Made by a program: the position numbers and the translations under genes. A stretch of DNA of 64,000 nt from Lineus longissimus (lineage: Eukaryota; Nemertea; Pilidiophora; Heteronemertea; Lineidae), in assembly GCF_910592395.1 (NCBI RefSeq), contig NC_088316.1:13206001-13270000 (forward strand), in the 5' to 3' direction. A model generated the notes under the pieces. That model was not told the DNA's origin. It worked only from the letters and a program-made list of their open reading frames with translations, and did not search any database. Shown here piece after piece: positions 1 to 12,209 of this stretch. Position 1 is the first letter of the stretch, and the number at the start of each line of letters is the position of its first letter.

Positions 1-145
1 AACGTCCGCGCATTGCACACGGACTTCTGCCGCTGAAAACTAATGTAGCACTGTGCGTCAACATACACATTGGATTATCGTATTAGTCCATTGTTTTGTC
101 AAATTAAATTTGAGTTTAGCTAGCTTATATACATTCTCTTCTACT

Positions 146-3100
146 ATGAGCGTCAACATCGAAATTCAGGTAAGACTATGTTATCGTCTGCGAAAATGCA
201 TACTACACGCACAAGTTAGTTTTGATATCAGCTGAACAATCTTATGGATGCCCGACAGTAGTCTGTCCATGTGATATGCTGACTGATGTCACCACATATT
301 GTAGCCGGCACACAGACGTGACACATCTACTGAAAATACATGTAGACCAACCCCGTTGATTGCAAAGCAGCCTGAAATCAGTAGGCCTACTGCAACGACG
401 GAGATATATAAGCATCTCTTTATACATGTTTCGTTTATGAGATCTTTTTGGTAGCGAAGTAAGGGACAATGATAAAACTTTAAAGAAATCCAACCAGCAG
501 TTTATGCTCCAAACGATGCGCCCAAACATTCACCAATGGACTTATAGTGGATAGCATTTTTTATGTCAAGTAGAAATAAACAAGTTGACACTTGGGCCCG
601 GTTAAGTTAAGGTTAAGTTAGGTTAAGTTAAGTTAACGCTAGCGTTAATGACAAAATCTGTTGTGAAAAACCAGGTCCTGGTGTTGATAATCTTGCTTTT
701 TTATCCGTCAGTACGACGATGATTACTACAGTGAACACCCGGAGGCCTTCAAGGGACATCGACCACCCGCGTATGGTCATTTCCAGCAGAAAACAACCCA
801 CAAGAAACTCGCCCGGAAACGCTCGTCAAAGAAGTTGAGCATTCCAGAATCGGAAAAAGAGGCACCGTCGCCGGTTCCTTCCTTACGAACAGAAGCTACG
901 AATACTAACCTCAGTGAACTGGAAGCGGACTTCTTCGATCCGAATTTCGACTTTGATGGTAAGAAATGAACGCTTTGGCGATGTTGGGGCATATGATATC
1001 TTCAGTTCGTATATTTATTAGTGGTAACATGTTGATCTCATTGCTAATACATCTTTTCTTGTTGAAGGCGACGATAATCCGGCTGGCCTCAAAGAGCAGA
1101 TCGACCATAACCAGATGACGTACGAATTGGCGTGTAAAAGGATGGGCATCTTGCCCTCACGACATTTTATACAGGCTCTTAAGGCGCCCAGAATGACCAT
1201 GGCACACCAGGAAATGGGACCGAAGGCGCTGAAACCTTGTATCATAGCTCTCGTAGTAAGTATTGCGGTTTCTTCTTCGTTCTATTATTGGCGTTTTACT
1301 TAACCAACACTGCCAAAGCCAATGAACCCACTTTCGTGCTACGATAGATTCGCATGAATCTTTTCTCGCAAACGAGGGGTGTAATGCAATCCTTACACCT
1401 CTCTTTTCACCAGTCACAAAATATCCATCCTAACTCGCATGCCTATCTCGTCACAACTTTCGGGCTCCACTTATTTGTAGCGATCTCAAAAAAACTGGAG
1501 ATCAAGGTGCAGAAAATCATCGCGGGGCGCGTCTACCGGAAATGTATTCCGTACTCGAGTGCGGTCAATTGCTTGAACACCGTGTAAACTCTATAAAAAT
1601 CTCATTATAGAGAGAAAAGATAACTTGGCACAGGCAAATAATACAACATCCTATCATTGCTTATCCTGTCCATGGTTTCAGCGGAACACTAAAGTGTTAG
1701 ATCTCGACATCTCCGGCAACAGCATTGGAGCGGTGGGAGCTCATCAAATCGCCTCCTTACTCACGGAAAACATGTTTATTTCGAAGCTGGTAGGTACAGG
1801 TATAAAATGAGCTTGATTGGTTCGCTTCGGAAACAACGTAACGTTGTTGAGGCCTTCTAGTCAATTTGCGGATGAAACAGTACGACAGTGACCATCGACT
1901 ATCAATATATGCATATACTGCTGTAAAATATTACTCCAATCAAGAAGCATGTATGTAATACATTGTACACTCCTTACACGCTGGATACATTGTCCTTTTC
2001 CCCTCCCCTCTCCTACAGGAAGAGTATGTTAAGGATGACTGTGGACTGTCTCAGGAGTCTAGTATAATGACAGTAGTTGGGATATCTTTAATAGCCAAGA
2101 TTAACATTCCACACCAGGTTCACCTATAGTTTGTATTTCTTCCAGAACTTGTCTGATAACGGTCTCAAGTCAGAAGGTGCTAAAATACTGACGGATGTGC
2201 TAAAAGAGAATCGGTTGGTGACCTGCTTAAAAATGTCAGGTATGGTTGGATTCATTAAAATTTTGTCTACCGCCTTTAGGTATCTAGTTACGTGACGTCC
2301 ATTGCATTCGTTGGTACCCGTTCTCATCTAATTCGATCATTTTCAATACGAATATGAATACATGTACTGTTTAGAATTTACAAATGCTTTAATAGTAGGA
2401 TTTTATAACGTCATTTTCCAACCTAACGAATGACGTCAAACTGATTTAAACATTTCGTGTTCAGTCGAAAATCTCCTATGTCACCGATTCTTCAAACTTG
2501 CGGTCACACTCCAAATTGTATCAGTGGTACGATCGCTAAGGAGAATCCATGCATTATAGCCTACCAAGCGCGTTGTTGGTGAATAATACGGAGTGAGCAG
2601 TGAGTCCTGATGGTTGACCATTTATTTTACACCGTGTTCCATCCATATTTCCAGGGAATGGTTTCGAGGAAGGTGATGCAAGTTATTTTGCTGCAGTGAT
2701 TCGGGTGAGAAGCTAAAGCAGGCCAAGCTACATCTCCAAAGTATTCGTTATAAAAATAATTATCTGAATGGATACATGTTTTATATCTGCAAAAAATCAA
2801 AAACGTCTCCTTTTCCTCCAAGATCAGAATGCCTGCCTGGATATCAGTGGGTCATCATTGTCCAGTGATGTTGATTCTTCAGCGTTTTATTCCTTGAACG
2901 CACTTCGTCAGCAGCCACTCGACATGTAGTAGCCTTCTAAACTCATTACGTCGAAGGGTTTTTCAGCATTCGTGGTTCTCTTGGTTCATTTTCAGGAAAA
3001 CGCTTACATAACGGAACTGGACCTTAGTCACAACTGCTTCAGAGAACAAGGAGGAATCGTTTTAGCTGAAGCATTACGTAAGTAACCCATCGCCTGTCCA

Positions 3101-5804
3101 TGGTAAAACCTGTCTGATGATTGGATCGGCGGTGTACGCCTTCACTGGGGCTTCCTCATTTGAAGGAAGTAGTAGTCCAACAGCTGTAACAATCACACAT
3201 GTCGGTTGACCTATCATCAAGGAAAGAAAAAAGAAGCGGGGTCGTCCGAACCTCTGTAGCCTCCTGGTTACGGGCATTGTTTGACACAAGATATGTCACA
3301 AGTGTATAGTATCATGGGTGGTGCTCAGAAGCAGAACATTTACGTTGGCTTTACCTTGTCTGAGGTTTATCAGAACATATCCCGTTTCCTTTTCAGAAAA
3401 AAATAAGTATCTCGAGAAACTAGACCTCAGTTGGAATCATTTGCGGCGGAAAGGTGCCATCGCCATGGCAAAGCTTTTAGCTGTGAACAGTACCATAACG
3501 CATCTCAACCTGGCCTGGAATGGCTTCGGGGCAGAAGGATGCAATCATCTTGCCGACAACCTACCGAAGAACACCACTTTGCTTGAGTTGGACCTGACTT
3601 GTAACCGCATAGACAGGGCCTGCTTAAACACGTTGCTCCGAGGAGTTGGGAGGAACACATCGCTGACAACACTCAAGGTATTCAGCATGGGCGGTATTAT
3701 TTTAAAACGCTCAAATTCCATACCGGAAGGGACGTTTCGTCGAGTACACGTGCTGAAGCCTTTATAGCTGAGGGAGGCTCTCTCCCTGTATATTTCCGGC
3801 TTCCTTTAAACATGTCAATATTTTATAGTATGCCGCGGGCATTACGTACATGTATACAACACCATTGATTGTGTCTCCCTTCTCCATACAAGTTCCCTTT
3901 CCCTTACTCACCCGGCAACTCACCCAAAAATCACTGGTACAAGAAAACAACCATATATTTACCCAAACTTAAGACATTTTGATGTTTATTTGAAAAGTGC
4001 TTATCATCTTCAGTTAAGCCAGAACCCTATTACGGCAGAGGGAGCCAGTGCCATCTTAAAAACAATCGATGAGAGTGAAAATCTTCAGCTAGAATTCGTA
4101 GACATTTCAGTAAGTATACAGTAAAACTACCGCGTACATTTTCGCACCTCATTCTTTTTGCGACTTTCTGGAAGATATATTATAACTTGCATTAGTTTTA
4201 TTCTGGTGGAATAGGCAAATTCCTTTGCAATTTTCCAATTCAAACATATTTTCGTTATCAAAGAAAAAATCAATCGGTGCTAAAACATAGAATTACTGTA
4301 CAGTAATTGTGTTTCTGGACATACGGTATCGACGAGGTAAAGTAAAACCCTTCTCGTTGTAATCTTTGACATAAGCCTCGAATTCTATTTCCTTCCAAAC
4401 CCAGAGCCAGTGCGTGGAGTATACCTTCGCAGAGAAATTATCCGAACTCAGGACTAAAAGAAAGTTCGACATCAAGCACGGTATAGTCTTAGAGGAGAAG
4501 GAGGGGCGGAAAGACCAGGATGACTTCAATAATGAAGACCCCATGATGGTATTGATGGAGTTCATGAGGCTACGGAACCTGCGACTGATTGACCTGTTCG
4601 TGTCGCTGGACGCGGATGGAAGTCAAAGTTTGGAGAGGGAGGAGTTTAGGGAAGGTCTGTTGGTAGGTTGATCGTAGGACATCGCGCGCCGGACATCTCT
4701 TTGAGAACAAACCGTTGGCTGGGCCTCCCGCAAACCGCGCTGGTAGGTTTTAAATTGACAGGTACCCGCAGGAGGTTAGCTTTGACGCAGCGGCAATGGC
4801 ACCGGAAAATGCAGAGTGGAGTCGGACTTCATACATGTACAGCTTCCTTGGAAAATTCTTCTTGTGACGCCGAACCTCTACCCGTTTTGTTTTGCAATAT
4901 CACATCAACATACTTCGATATTCCTTGTAATCCTGCTCTTGCCTTTTATATACTTCTATAGAAAATCAATGTCCCAATGTCTACAAAAGCTTTGAATCGC
5001 TTGATAAATAAACTGGACGCTGACGGGGATGGTGAAGTCGATTACAAGTGAGTGCATTGTTTACTGTGAATATGTGTTGAGCCGTCATATCAGAGCCAGC
5101 AAAAACGTATTACTTTAACACATTCCTTTGAAGTAATGTTTTGGTTCCTGTGAATGACAGTGTAATGGGTTGGTTTCGCAAGCCTTACGAAGACGAGCTA
5201 CGAACGACGACTGGCGAAGTATGTAAATGCATTTTATGAACATCTTTTTTTGAAGTTATCCCGACTTCTCCTTCCACTATATAAAAGATGATTATCGAGT
5301 TTTGCGTAAATGAGTTAGCAGAGGATTTGATGACACCACAGGCTTTCGTACTACGTGGTTCGTTTGGATTGCGAAAACTGCTTTATATCGGATTTGCCTC
5401 AGTGGCGAATGCATGTTCATCCGTGTGACAACAGAGACCATCTCTCAATCTCGAGGGAGAATTACAAACTGTCGTCATGCTATTATTATCCTCTTTTTGA
5501 AATCCGCGAATTGCAGAAATGAAGAGGAGCAAAACTTTACAAATTGGCAGTATTCAATTTTATCGATTGCAGGGAACTTATCGACGGCCAGAAGGAGCAC
5601 AAGCGTCGCATGGCCAAGATGCAGAGGGAGGCTCAAGAGAAAGGCATACCGTACGAGGATACGGAGATGGGGAAGCTCACCAAAAAACTCAAAGCCATGA
5701 TGGCCATCGCTAATGTCAAGAGAGTACAAGCCATGATGAATGCAAGCAAGGCGGTTGGCAGATTCAAAAGAGGGATTCAGGAAGCGGAAAAAGCAAAGGA
5801 CTAG
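146..5804 (+). CDS. Leucine-rich repeat protein with two EF-hands (LRRC74-like), 12 exons
   Basis: Proposed coding exons: 146-169, 712-958, 1068-1255, 1682-1789, 2146-2239, 2655-2704, 2996-3077, 3397-3677, 4014-4109, 4405-4662, 4962-5047 and 5573-5804. Every junction is GT-AG, phases match throughout, and the sum is 1746 nt (581 aa plus stop). Residues about 1-150 are an acidic/basic low-complexity N-terminus. About 154-390 hold ribonuclease-inhibitor-type LRRs (LDLSxNxL, LNLAWNGF). EF-hand loop 1 is at about 459-470 (DADGSQSLEREE). EF-hand loop 2 is at about 495-506, and its Lys codon is split by the last intron, which completes a canonical D-D-D-G-V-E loop. The tail is a Lys/Glu-rich helix. 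LRR proteins of this type act as scaffolds and the EF-hands predict calcium binding; the function here is inferred. The first exon (ATG at 146) is chosen from its donor and phase and is the least certain. Confidence 0.5.
599..648. repeat. Intronic GGTTAAGTTA-type short tandem repeat ending in a palindrome
   Basis: Intron 1 of the LRR gene holds about four imperfect copies of a GGTTAAGTTA motif. They end in the perfect 16-nt palindrome TTAACGCTAGCGTTAA (633-648). No function is evident. Confidence 0.5.
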
Positions 5805-6093
5805 TGCGGGGCAATTGAGGGGTGTGTCACGCATTGTTATAAGCAGTTTCACGATCATTTTACGTCAAAGGAATCGGACATCTTGCTGATTGTATAATAT
5901 GGTAGCTGTATTACTGTCTACATGTATCATAGTGCGTAATAGTATTCTTTTAGTAGTCTATCAACATTAGTTAAGACACCTGCAGACAGAAGGATATTAT
6001 TATTATCAATTTATAACAGTCCAATGACGCTCCACCAGCAAAAGATTGGGACTTGAATTGGACGAAATCGAATTATCGTAGTACCAATCTACA
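5805..6093. other. Short intergenic gap between convergent genes
   Basis: This gap separates the stop of the LRR gene (+) from the stop of the arylsulfatase (-) and must hold both 3' UTRs. No canonical AATAAA was seen on either strand. Confidence 0.5.
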
Positions 6094-7878
6094 CTAGCAC
6101 CATCCTGGGTAAAGTACAGCATCCTTCGTGCTGCCGCTAATGTCAACTGGTTCATTGGACTGGTTTGGGATGGCATCCTTTTTTAGTTCTTTCATCTTCT
6201 GTTTGAGGGCGTTCACTACATCCGGTCGCCGAGCAGCCAAATTGAAACGTTCCTCAGGATCGTTAACAACATTGAACAACATGGTGTCGGCAAGTTCGTA
6301 GTCACACGTGGTATTTTTCCTAGTATGAATGGAGTCGTACCAGCAGTTGGGATCGGGACCTTTATTTTCCGTCATTTGATGCTGGTATTCTGCACAAACT
6401 GGTGGCCCAATAATTAGCTTGAAATGTCCGTATCGGTATGCGTAAGTCCCGTCCACCTCATCAAAAATATAAACCATGTCATTGCGGGTAATACCACGAG
6501 TGTTTTCTACAAGACTGTCCCATTGATTCAAACCGTCCATATCAGATGTAGCTATTTGTTGAGAATTCAACTGCGAGTCCACTGCAGCAAGAATCGTGGG
6601 CGCCCAATCAACCGCGTGAAAAAGCCCGTTAAATTCTCGTCCAGGAGACTTTACCATTGGACTGTTTATGAACGTGACTGCCCTCGTGCCGCCCTCCCAC
6701 TGGGTGAATTTTCCGCCACGCAGCGGAGTATTGTCTCCCCAAGAGTCTAAAGCGCCCCCATTGTCACTCGTGAAAACTAACAGCGTGTTTCCCATCATGC
6801 CCGTTTCTTCCAAAGCGTTTGCTACCCTCCCGATAGCTACGTCAAGTGCCAAGATCATGTTGTTGACTGTTCGTCGGTTCTTCTTCGTGTTCTCGTTATG
6901 CCGAGGCGATATGTATCGCCCTGGTGGCTCGTTCAGCGGGCCGTGGATTGATTGAAACGCCAGATACATGAAAAGAGGCTCTGCGCGAGTTGCGGCATGA
7001 TCTCGTATCAGGTCAACTGCAATATCTGCGAATGTGTCCGTCGAATAAACATTTTCATGGTCGAAGTCAGGTGCAGTGTTGTTCCAGTAGTCGTGCACAC
7101 CGCGAGCAGTGTGTTTGTAATAGTCCTCTGATGCGCCCAAATATCCAAAGTGAGAATCGAAACCACGGTTTGTCGGCGTGTATTTCCAGTTGCAATGGCC
7201 GACATGCCATTTTCCTACAATTCGAGTTGTATATCCTCGAGATTTCAACTCCTCGGCCAATGTTGGGATACTCAGCGGGATGAACTTAGCCTGGTTCACT
7301 GTGATTGTTCGATGCTGCAGTCCCATCCTATGCGGGTAATACCCAGTCATCATGGCGGCACGTGATGGCGAACACGTGGACTGGACATATGACTGATTCA
7401 AAACCACGCCCTCTCTGGCTAATCTGTTCAAATTTTGTGTGACTACCTCTGGATTTCTATAACCGATATCATTCCATCCCAAATCATCAGCGACGATAAA
7501 AATCACATTCATCGGGCCTGACCGATAGAACGGAAGAAATCTACGCGCATGGGCAGACAATGCTTTTCTGATCGCATGCGTTGCTCTCATATTGTAAACA
7601 TCCGGTCCACCGTGCCTGATTGCTGCTCCAATGGTGAAAACAAATATAACCACAAAAATGAAAGTTCCGAGATAGACCGTGTTTCCATATCGTCGGCGAT
7701 GAAATATACTCATTGTTTTCTCCCACCCTTGTCGTATTTCCCTGTGAACGTTGACCATGGCCAACCGATTCCTATGTCCACCCTCCTCGGGCCAGCTTGT
7801 TTGTGGGTCGACCCTGTCTGGATGGAATGTAGAGTCTTCTTCGTATTTTTTACCTCCAACTTCGACCCATTTTGCCAT
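6094..7878 (-). CDS. Arylsulfatase (ARSB/I/J-like), type II membrane form
   Basis: This 594-aa reading frame has no coding intron. It carries the sulfatase signature CSPSR (Cys169), whose Cys is converted to formylglycine in this family. The metal-binding pair is Asp131-Asp132 in the IVADDLGWND motif. Further motifs are VGKWHVGH and GFDSHFGY, and the late FTSDNGG motif supplies another metal ligand. These match the arylsulfatase B/I/J group, which removes sulfate esters from glycosaminoglycans or related substrates. In place of a cleavable signal peptide there is a roughly 66-residue hydrophilic tail, then one hydrophobic segment (about 67-87), so a type II Golgi or lysosomal protein is inferred. 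A good splice acceptor (TTTTGCAG, exon from 7897) lies 19 nt before the ATG, so a non-coding 5' exon is likely. The exact substrate cannot be told. Confidence 0.5.
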   Translation of the reverse strand: MAKWVEVGGKKYEEDSTFHPDRVDPQTSWPEEGGHRNRLAMVNVHREIRQGWEKTMSIFHRRRYGNTVYLGTFIFVVIFVFTIGAAIRHGGPDVYNMRATHAIRKALSAHARRFLPFYRSGPMNVIFIVADDLGWNDIGYRNPEVVTQNLNRLAREGVVLNQSYVQSTCSPSRAAMMTGYYPHRMGLQHRTITVNQAKFIPLSIPTLAEELKSRGYTTRIVGKWHVGHCNWKYTPTNRGFDSHFGYLGASEDYYKHTARGVHDYWNNTAPDFDHENVYSTDTFADIAVDLIRDHAATRAEPLFMYLAFQSIHGPLNEPPGRYISPRHNENTKKNRRTVNNMILALDVAIGRVANALEETGMMGNTLLVFTSDNGGALDSWGDNTPLRGGKFTQWEGGTRAVTFINSPMVKSPGREFNGLFHAVDWAPTILAAVDSQLNSQQIATSDMDGLNQWDSLVENTRGITRNDMVYIFDEVDGTYAYRYGHFKLIIGPPVCAEYQHQMTENKGPDPNCWYDSIHTRKNTTCDYELADTMLFNVVNDPEERFNLAARRPDVVNALKQKMKELKKDAIPNQSNEPVDISGSTKDAVLYPGWC

Positions 7879-8814
7879 TGTGTTGGGCTATTTTCGCCTG
7901 CAAAACATGTAAGAAAAATGTTTCAAAGTTTGTTCGATCTACCATGATTCCCGACCTTAGGCTTACTAGCGTTACTAGCACCGCCGTCACTTGCCATGCC
8001 ACACACATTCCGTCTGTAGGCTTAAATCGGCGTACAGCGGTTGAATCAGAAGGCACTCCCAACGACAAAGATAAATGAGTCCACATTCGAATTTTGACTC
8101 ACCTTAGAATAGCAGATATGGAGACGACGAAATATCAGAGTCGGTCAAAGCCAATGCACGGAACATCCACAGGGTACATACATGCTCTGGTCAAAGAGTA
8201 TTCTGTATTTTACATACAACTAATGCACGCCACTGCTTATGCTGATAAATACATGTCGTGTATTCAGAGATACAAATACAATAGAGAGGTCCTACCACAA
8301 CAAGCAGTTAATGTTAACCCATGTGTTTAAAATCCACAAAGGCTTAAAAAGCTCAATTCTTATTAAAGTAGGCCTGTGATACTCTAAGTATCTTAATTGA
8401 ATGCATAAAAAAGCACTGCGGGCCTAATTCGACATACCGGCGAGGGTAACGTTTTTGACTGTTATTTCCCATTTGTGATAGTCCCCCAACGATAGACAGC
8501 AAGAAACTGACATCTGCATTTTCAATACAAAGACAGAGAGAGAATTGAAACGTAGAAATCATTTTTACGTGGAAAACATACTCTCCAACCTGAAGAGTGC
8601 ATAGTAGTGCAAATGAATCCACAACGCAGGAGCAGGTTTGCTCTTGAGTAAATATTGTCTGACCCATTAATTCCATCATAAAATTACCTTCGCGATGTTT
8701 GTTGTGCTGTTATACGGTGTCAGACTGTGTCAGACTATGGGATTGCTTGCAGTATGTCCAGACGGGATTGGCTGATACCAGCCAGAAGCCTCAGTTTTTT
8801 TTACAGCCATTACC
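7879..8814. other. Intergenic region with likely 5' UTR intron of the sulfatase
   Basis: It contains the acceptor-like site just upstream of the sulfatase ATG. No supportable gene was found in the rest; the ORFs here are short and lack family motifs. Confidence 0.5.
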
Positions 8815-9457
8815 AAGTTTACCCGCTTTAATAACGTTTTGAGCTCTCCTTGAGCAAAGTTAGCACAAAACGTTTCCCGGTATACGTTAATACTCTTGCT
8901 AACAATGATTCATCGCATTTAGTACCATACCTCTATGACACTTGGAAGACCGTATTCGGTTCTGCTTCCTGATGCATTGCATATGAAACGAGTCATGCTT
9001 TGTTACCGCTTCAGATGACCGTAAGTGGCCCGAGTGGCCCTAGTATAAATCACGTTAACGTGGAAACTCCGCTTCACGTCACATGCACCCGTTTTTGAAT
9101 GGCGGTTTCGGGAAACCGATGACGATGGACCCGTGACACCTCAAACATAATCACATTGCTGTACTAAAACAAAGCAAACAAATCGGTTGCCAGTATCAGT
9201 CCAATTATGGGCTGTGGTTGTCGTACCACAACTCGCTTGCATACTGTGTACATATTGGACTCGTATCGGTAGGTTGCATTTGCCTTGGATGCACGCAGGA
9301 AGAGAAAGTCAGGTACAGTAGAATCACGGAGGAAGAGTGGCTCTGCTCAGGCCGTGGCCTGCAGTTTGTGGACCAGGATTTGACCTTCGGCCTGGAACTG
9401 TGACTTTTGTTTTTGTCGCCGAACTACTGCACTACGGGTGTGCTCAAAGCTGACACC
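8815..9457 (+). promoter_or_regulatory. Conserved upstream region of the A genes
   Basis: About 640 bp before the A1 start codon are almost identical in unit 3 (20784-21426) and slightly more divergent in unit 2 (14796-15438). It should hold the promoter and 5' UTR. No TATA box or splice signal could be assigned with confidence. Confidence 0.5.
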
Positions 9458-11185
9458 ATGGATGTTGAATCGGTCAATGAGAATGACCAACTGGATAAAT
9501 GGCAGAAAAAACTTCTGGGAGCCATTCAAGAGCGAAATATTGTGGACGCTAACACTCTCCTGACTGATGCTACCGAGAGGAGCACCTTATTACTCAGTAT
9601 GACGCTTGTGGACATAAAACATGCCAAGGGAACTGGGCTTAGGAGTGCAGAAAGTGAAGGAAACCGTGGTAAATGCTTCAGAAGAACACTTCCAGTGATC
9701 TTGGCAGCGGTTCATGGTGACACTGCCATGGTCGAACTCTTTTGTGACCACGGCGCAGATGTGTATGCCAAAGACGCAGAGGGGGACAATATTGCTCACG
9801 CTCTGGTTTGGATGGCAGCTGCTCAACCAGCGAAGGAACGTGACCTCTGCAACGTGTATTGGAAAATTTTAGAACTTGCCAAAACTGGCGAAAACCAGAA
9901 AAAACTTCTACATTCTCAGGATGCAGATGGTTTCCGCCCGCTGGAAGTAGCCGCGAAGCTTGGAACTTTTTTGCTCCTTGGGGTTATTATCGAAACGGTA
10001 GGTGTCCACAAGAGAGTGTTGTCAGAATCCCTGATCACTCGGAAAGTCAGATACGACCTGACGGAGTATGAATGCCCGGGGCCAGAGAGTAGGCGACTTT
10101 TAGCACCGACGTACTTCCTGCGGCACATGCTCGAAACCGATCTTGAGAAAGATGGCGTTCAAGAGTTGTTCGATCATCCGTTGATGCGAAAATGGACAAA
10201 AGCAAAAGTAAACGACTTACGATGTTTGGCAATTCAGTTTTTTGTCACTGTTTTGACTATCACTGGAGTTACCATATTCGATGAATTCGGCCATGCGGAG
10301 ACTTGCATTAGTGACAATAAGACCAAGGTCATCCCGGATTCATTGGTGATGCCGGTGAGTGTGAAATATTCGGTGTTTTACATCGCAGCGCTCTTGGATT
10401 TCCTGTTTATCTCTTGTGCCTTATGTTGTCATTCCAGAGGACTTTGGAAAGTCTACCAACGCAATAAAGTTGGTTTCAAGAAATTCTACCGGCCACATGG
10501 CATGAGTGAAGAGAGCCAACTCGTTGTAAATGAAGCTACTTTCTGGGCTGTTTGCTGTTTGAAGTCATTATTATTGCTGTTTCACGTCGTGATGACACTG
10601 ACTGTGTCGAACTGGATGCAGGGGACACTCGGATATATCATGCTCGCGAATCGCTGCCTCATTCAGCTCGCTTTGTGGTGGACGCTCCTTTTCTACGTCA
10701 AACTTCTACCCAGGATTGGCCACATCGTGATAGGGGTGAGGCGTTGTTTGACGGCATTTGTGACGTTCGATTTTGTATTCTACATCATCTTCTTTGGCAT
10801 CGCCGAGGCGTTACGGTCCATTTCCACATACTATTGTTTGGATCAAATTGGATATTCTATTGACAGTCACTATTTTACCTTTTTGACCATGCTGAACATG
10901 GCAAATCCTTGGGATTCATCACGCGGAAGCACCCCAGCTATCATCATAGCCATACACACAACAATCGTCTGCATACTTGCAATTACGCTAATCAATTATT
11001 TGATAGCTTTATTTTCGGACATCGTCGGGAAGGTAGAACATCATAAAAAAATCATTTTGGCCATCACGAGGCTCAACACTGCTTTCGAGCTAACTGTAAT
11101 GTTCGAGGGCCTTTACGATTTGTTACCGAGGTTTTTGCGCGACAAGAAAAGGAGATTTGTTATCGATTTGGACGAGTTTATATAA
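9458..11185 (+). CDS. Ankyrin-repeat TRP-like cation channel, copy A1
   Basis: A single-exon 575-aa frame. The ATG at 9458 has a strong context (ACACCATGG); the frame stays open 51 nt upstream without another ATG. At least one clear ankyrin repeat lies at about 76-108 (TLPVILAAVHGDTAMVELF), with an ankyrin-like segment at about 157-180. A pre-S1 motif (FDHPLMRKW, about 238) resembles the linker of TRPV/TRPA channels. Six hydrophobic segments follow: S1 255-275, S2 304-324, S3 361-383, S4 389-412, S5 425-446 and S6 494-520, with a re-entrant pore candidate at 467-483. S6 ends INYLIALFSDIVG, like the TRPV S6 gate region. With few ankyrin repeats and an unusual pore it is a divergent TRP-like channel, probably a plasma-membrane sensory cation channel. 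The subfamily is not certain. Confidence 0.5.
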   Translation: MDVESVNENDQLDKWQKKLLGAIQERNIVDANTLLTDATERSTLLLSMTLVDIKHAKGTGLRSAESEGNRGKCFRRTLPVILAAVHGDTAMVELFCDHGADVYAKDAEGDNIAHALVWMAAAQPAKERDLCNVYWKILELAKTGENQKKLLHSQDADGFRPLEVAAKLGTFLLLGVIIETVGVHKRVLSESLITRKVRYDLTEYECPGPESRRLLAPTYFLRHMLETDLEKDGVQELFDHPLMRKWTKAKVNDLRCLAIQFFVTVLTITGVTIFDEFGHAETCISDNKTKVIPDSLVMPVSVKYSVFYIAALLDFLFISCALCCHSRGLWKVYQRNKVGFKKFYRPHGMSEESQLVVNEATFWAVCCLKSLLLLFHVVMTLTVSNWMQGTLGYIMLANRCLIQLALWWTLLFYVKLLPRIGHIVIGVRRCLTAFVTFDFVFYIIFFGIAEALRSISTYYCLDQIGYSIDSHYFTFLTMLNMANPWDSSRGSTPAIIIAIHTTIVCILAITLINYLIALFSDIVGKVEHHKKIILAITRLNTAFELTVMFEGLYDLLPRFLRDKKRRFVIDLDEFI

Positions 11186-12209
11186 TTACGTCGTGATACG
11201 ACCATTCTTTAAAAGATGAAGCACTTTAGGTAGTCACAACTTGTCACGTACGAGGAATATCACTGATAAACCGCCTGACTGGTTTTGAGATCATCACACC
11301 TTCGTGTCTGATTTTAGGTCATCACACGCTGTGAATAATTCAAGGCCATCACACCGTGGCAAATAGATTGGCTTTGTCGTTTCCCGGGATGCCACAGGGG
11401 CCAGGTATCTTCATTGAACTACGACTCGGCTCTTCTGTGAGAGGCTGATGAGGGTGACATTTAGCGTGCCATTAGATATCAATACATTGTATTTCTTTAT
11501 CGCTCTTGTTTGATTGTACACATCAAAGTGACAGTAAACCAACCTCCCCATGAGATCGAGAACAATGCTATCGCTAATGCATTATTTCCATCAACACAAT
11601 TCATTTGCTTAGTTGAAATCAAACAAATCTCACAGAATTTGATCAATATCCTGAGTGCTGTTTCACGTCACCAACAAAGTTAAAATATAGGCGGGTTTAA
11701 ATTGCATGACACTTACCACTGCAACTATACTCGCAACAAAACATTGCTCTGAAATAAATACACAACGACCGCCATCGCAACATTATGTACCTTGACTGTT
11801 ACTGTGGAACCTCGCAAGGGTATGACGTGGATGAAGAGGTGTGATTGATCAACATCCATCACGTGATGGTTGGGGTCGGCGAACGCCATCATGACAAATT
11901 TCCTGGACAAATACATATCCAAGTCGGAGATATATGGAAGCAGCAGTCGAACAAGTTGCATTTATTTAGTTTCACGGCTCATAGCGGGCTGATAAAAGGC
12001 GATAGAGGAAGAGATAATATTTTAGTCGTGGTGATGATCGATATAATTTCTCTCAGTCATCATTCACGCTTCGTGGCTGGAAGATTTACAAGACTGACGA
12101 AGGACTTCAATCCGAATTCAGTTAGTGTCCGGGATGTGTAACATGCACCCGGTAAGGTAGCCTCAATTTGTTGTATGTTTGGTCCCAGGCGATTACCCAA
12201 ATCCGCAGC
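11186..12209 (+). promoter_or_regulatory. A-to-B intergenic region with palindromic E-box
   Basis: About 1 kb between A1 and B1 with no gene. It contains the 12-nt palindrome CATCACGTGATG (11857-11868), a CACGTG E-box. The box is conserved in unit 2 (17855-17866) and deleted in unit 3. The region holds the A 3' UTR and the B promoter. Confidence 0.5.

Noticed and set aside
5160-5220. Possible extra exon of the LRR gene after CTGTGAATGACAG
   Set aside because: Its phase does not lead into the last exon, and it would destroy the EF-hand loop that forms when 5047 joins 5573 directly.
5475-5858. 127-codon minus-strand frame over the last LRR exon
   Set aside because: It is the antisense shadow of a charged coding exon with good phase and EF-hand support.
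9218-9403. 61-codon open frame upstream of A1, repeated at 21187-21372
   Set aside because: It lacks an ATG and is broken in unit 2. Its conservation is explained by recent duplication of the whole unit.
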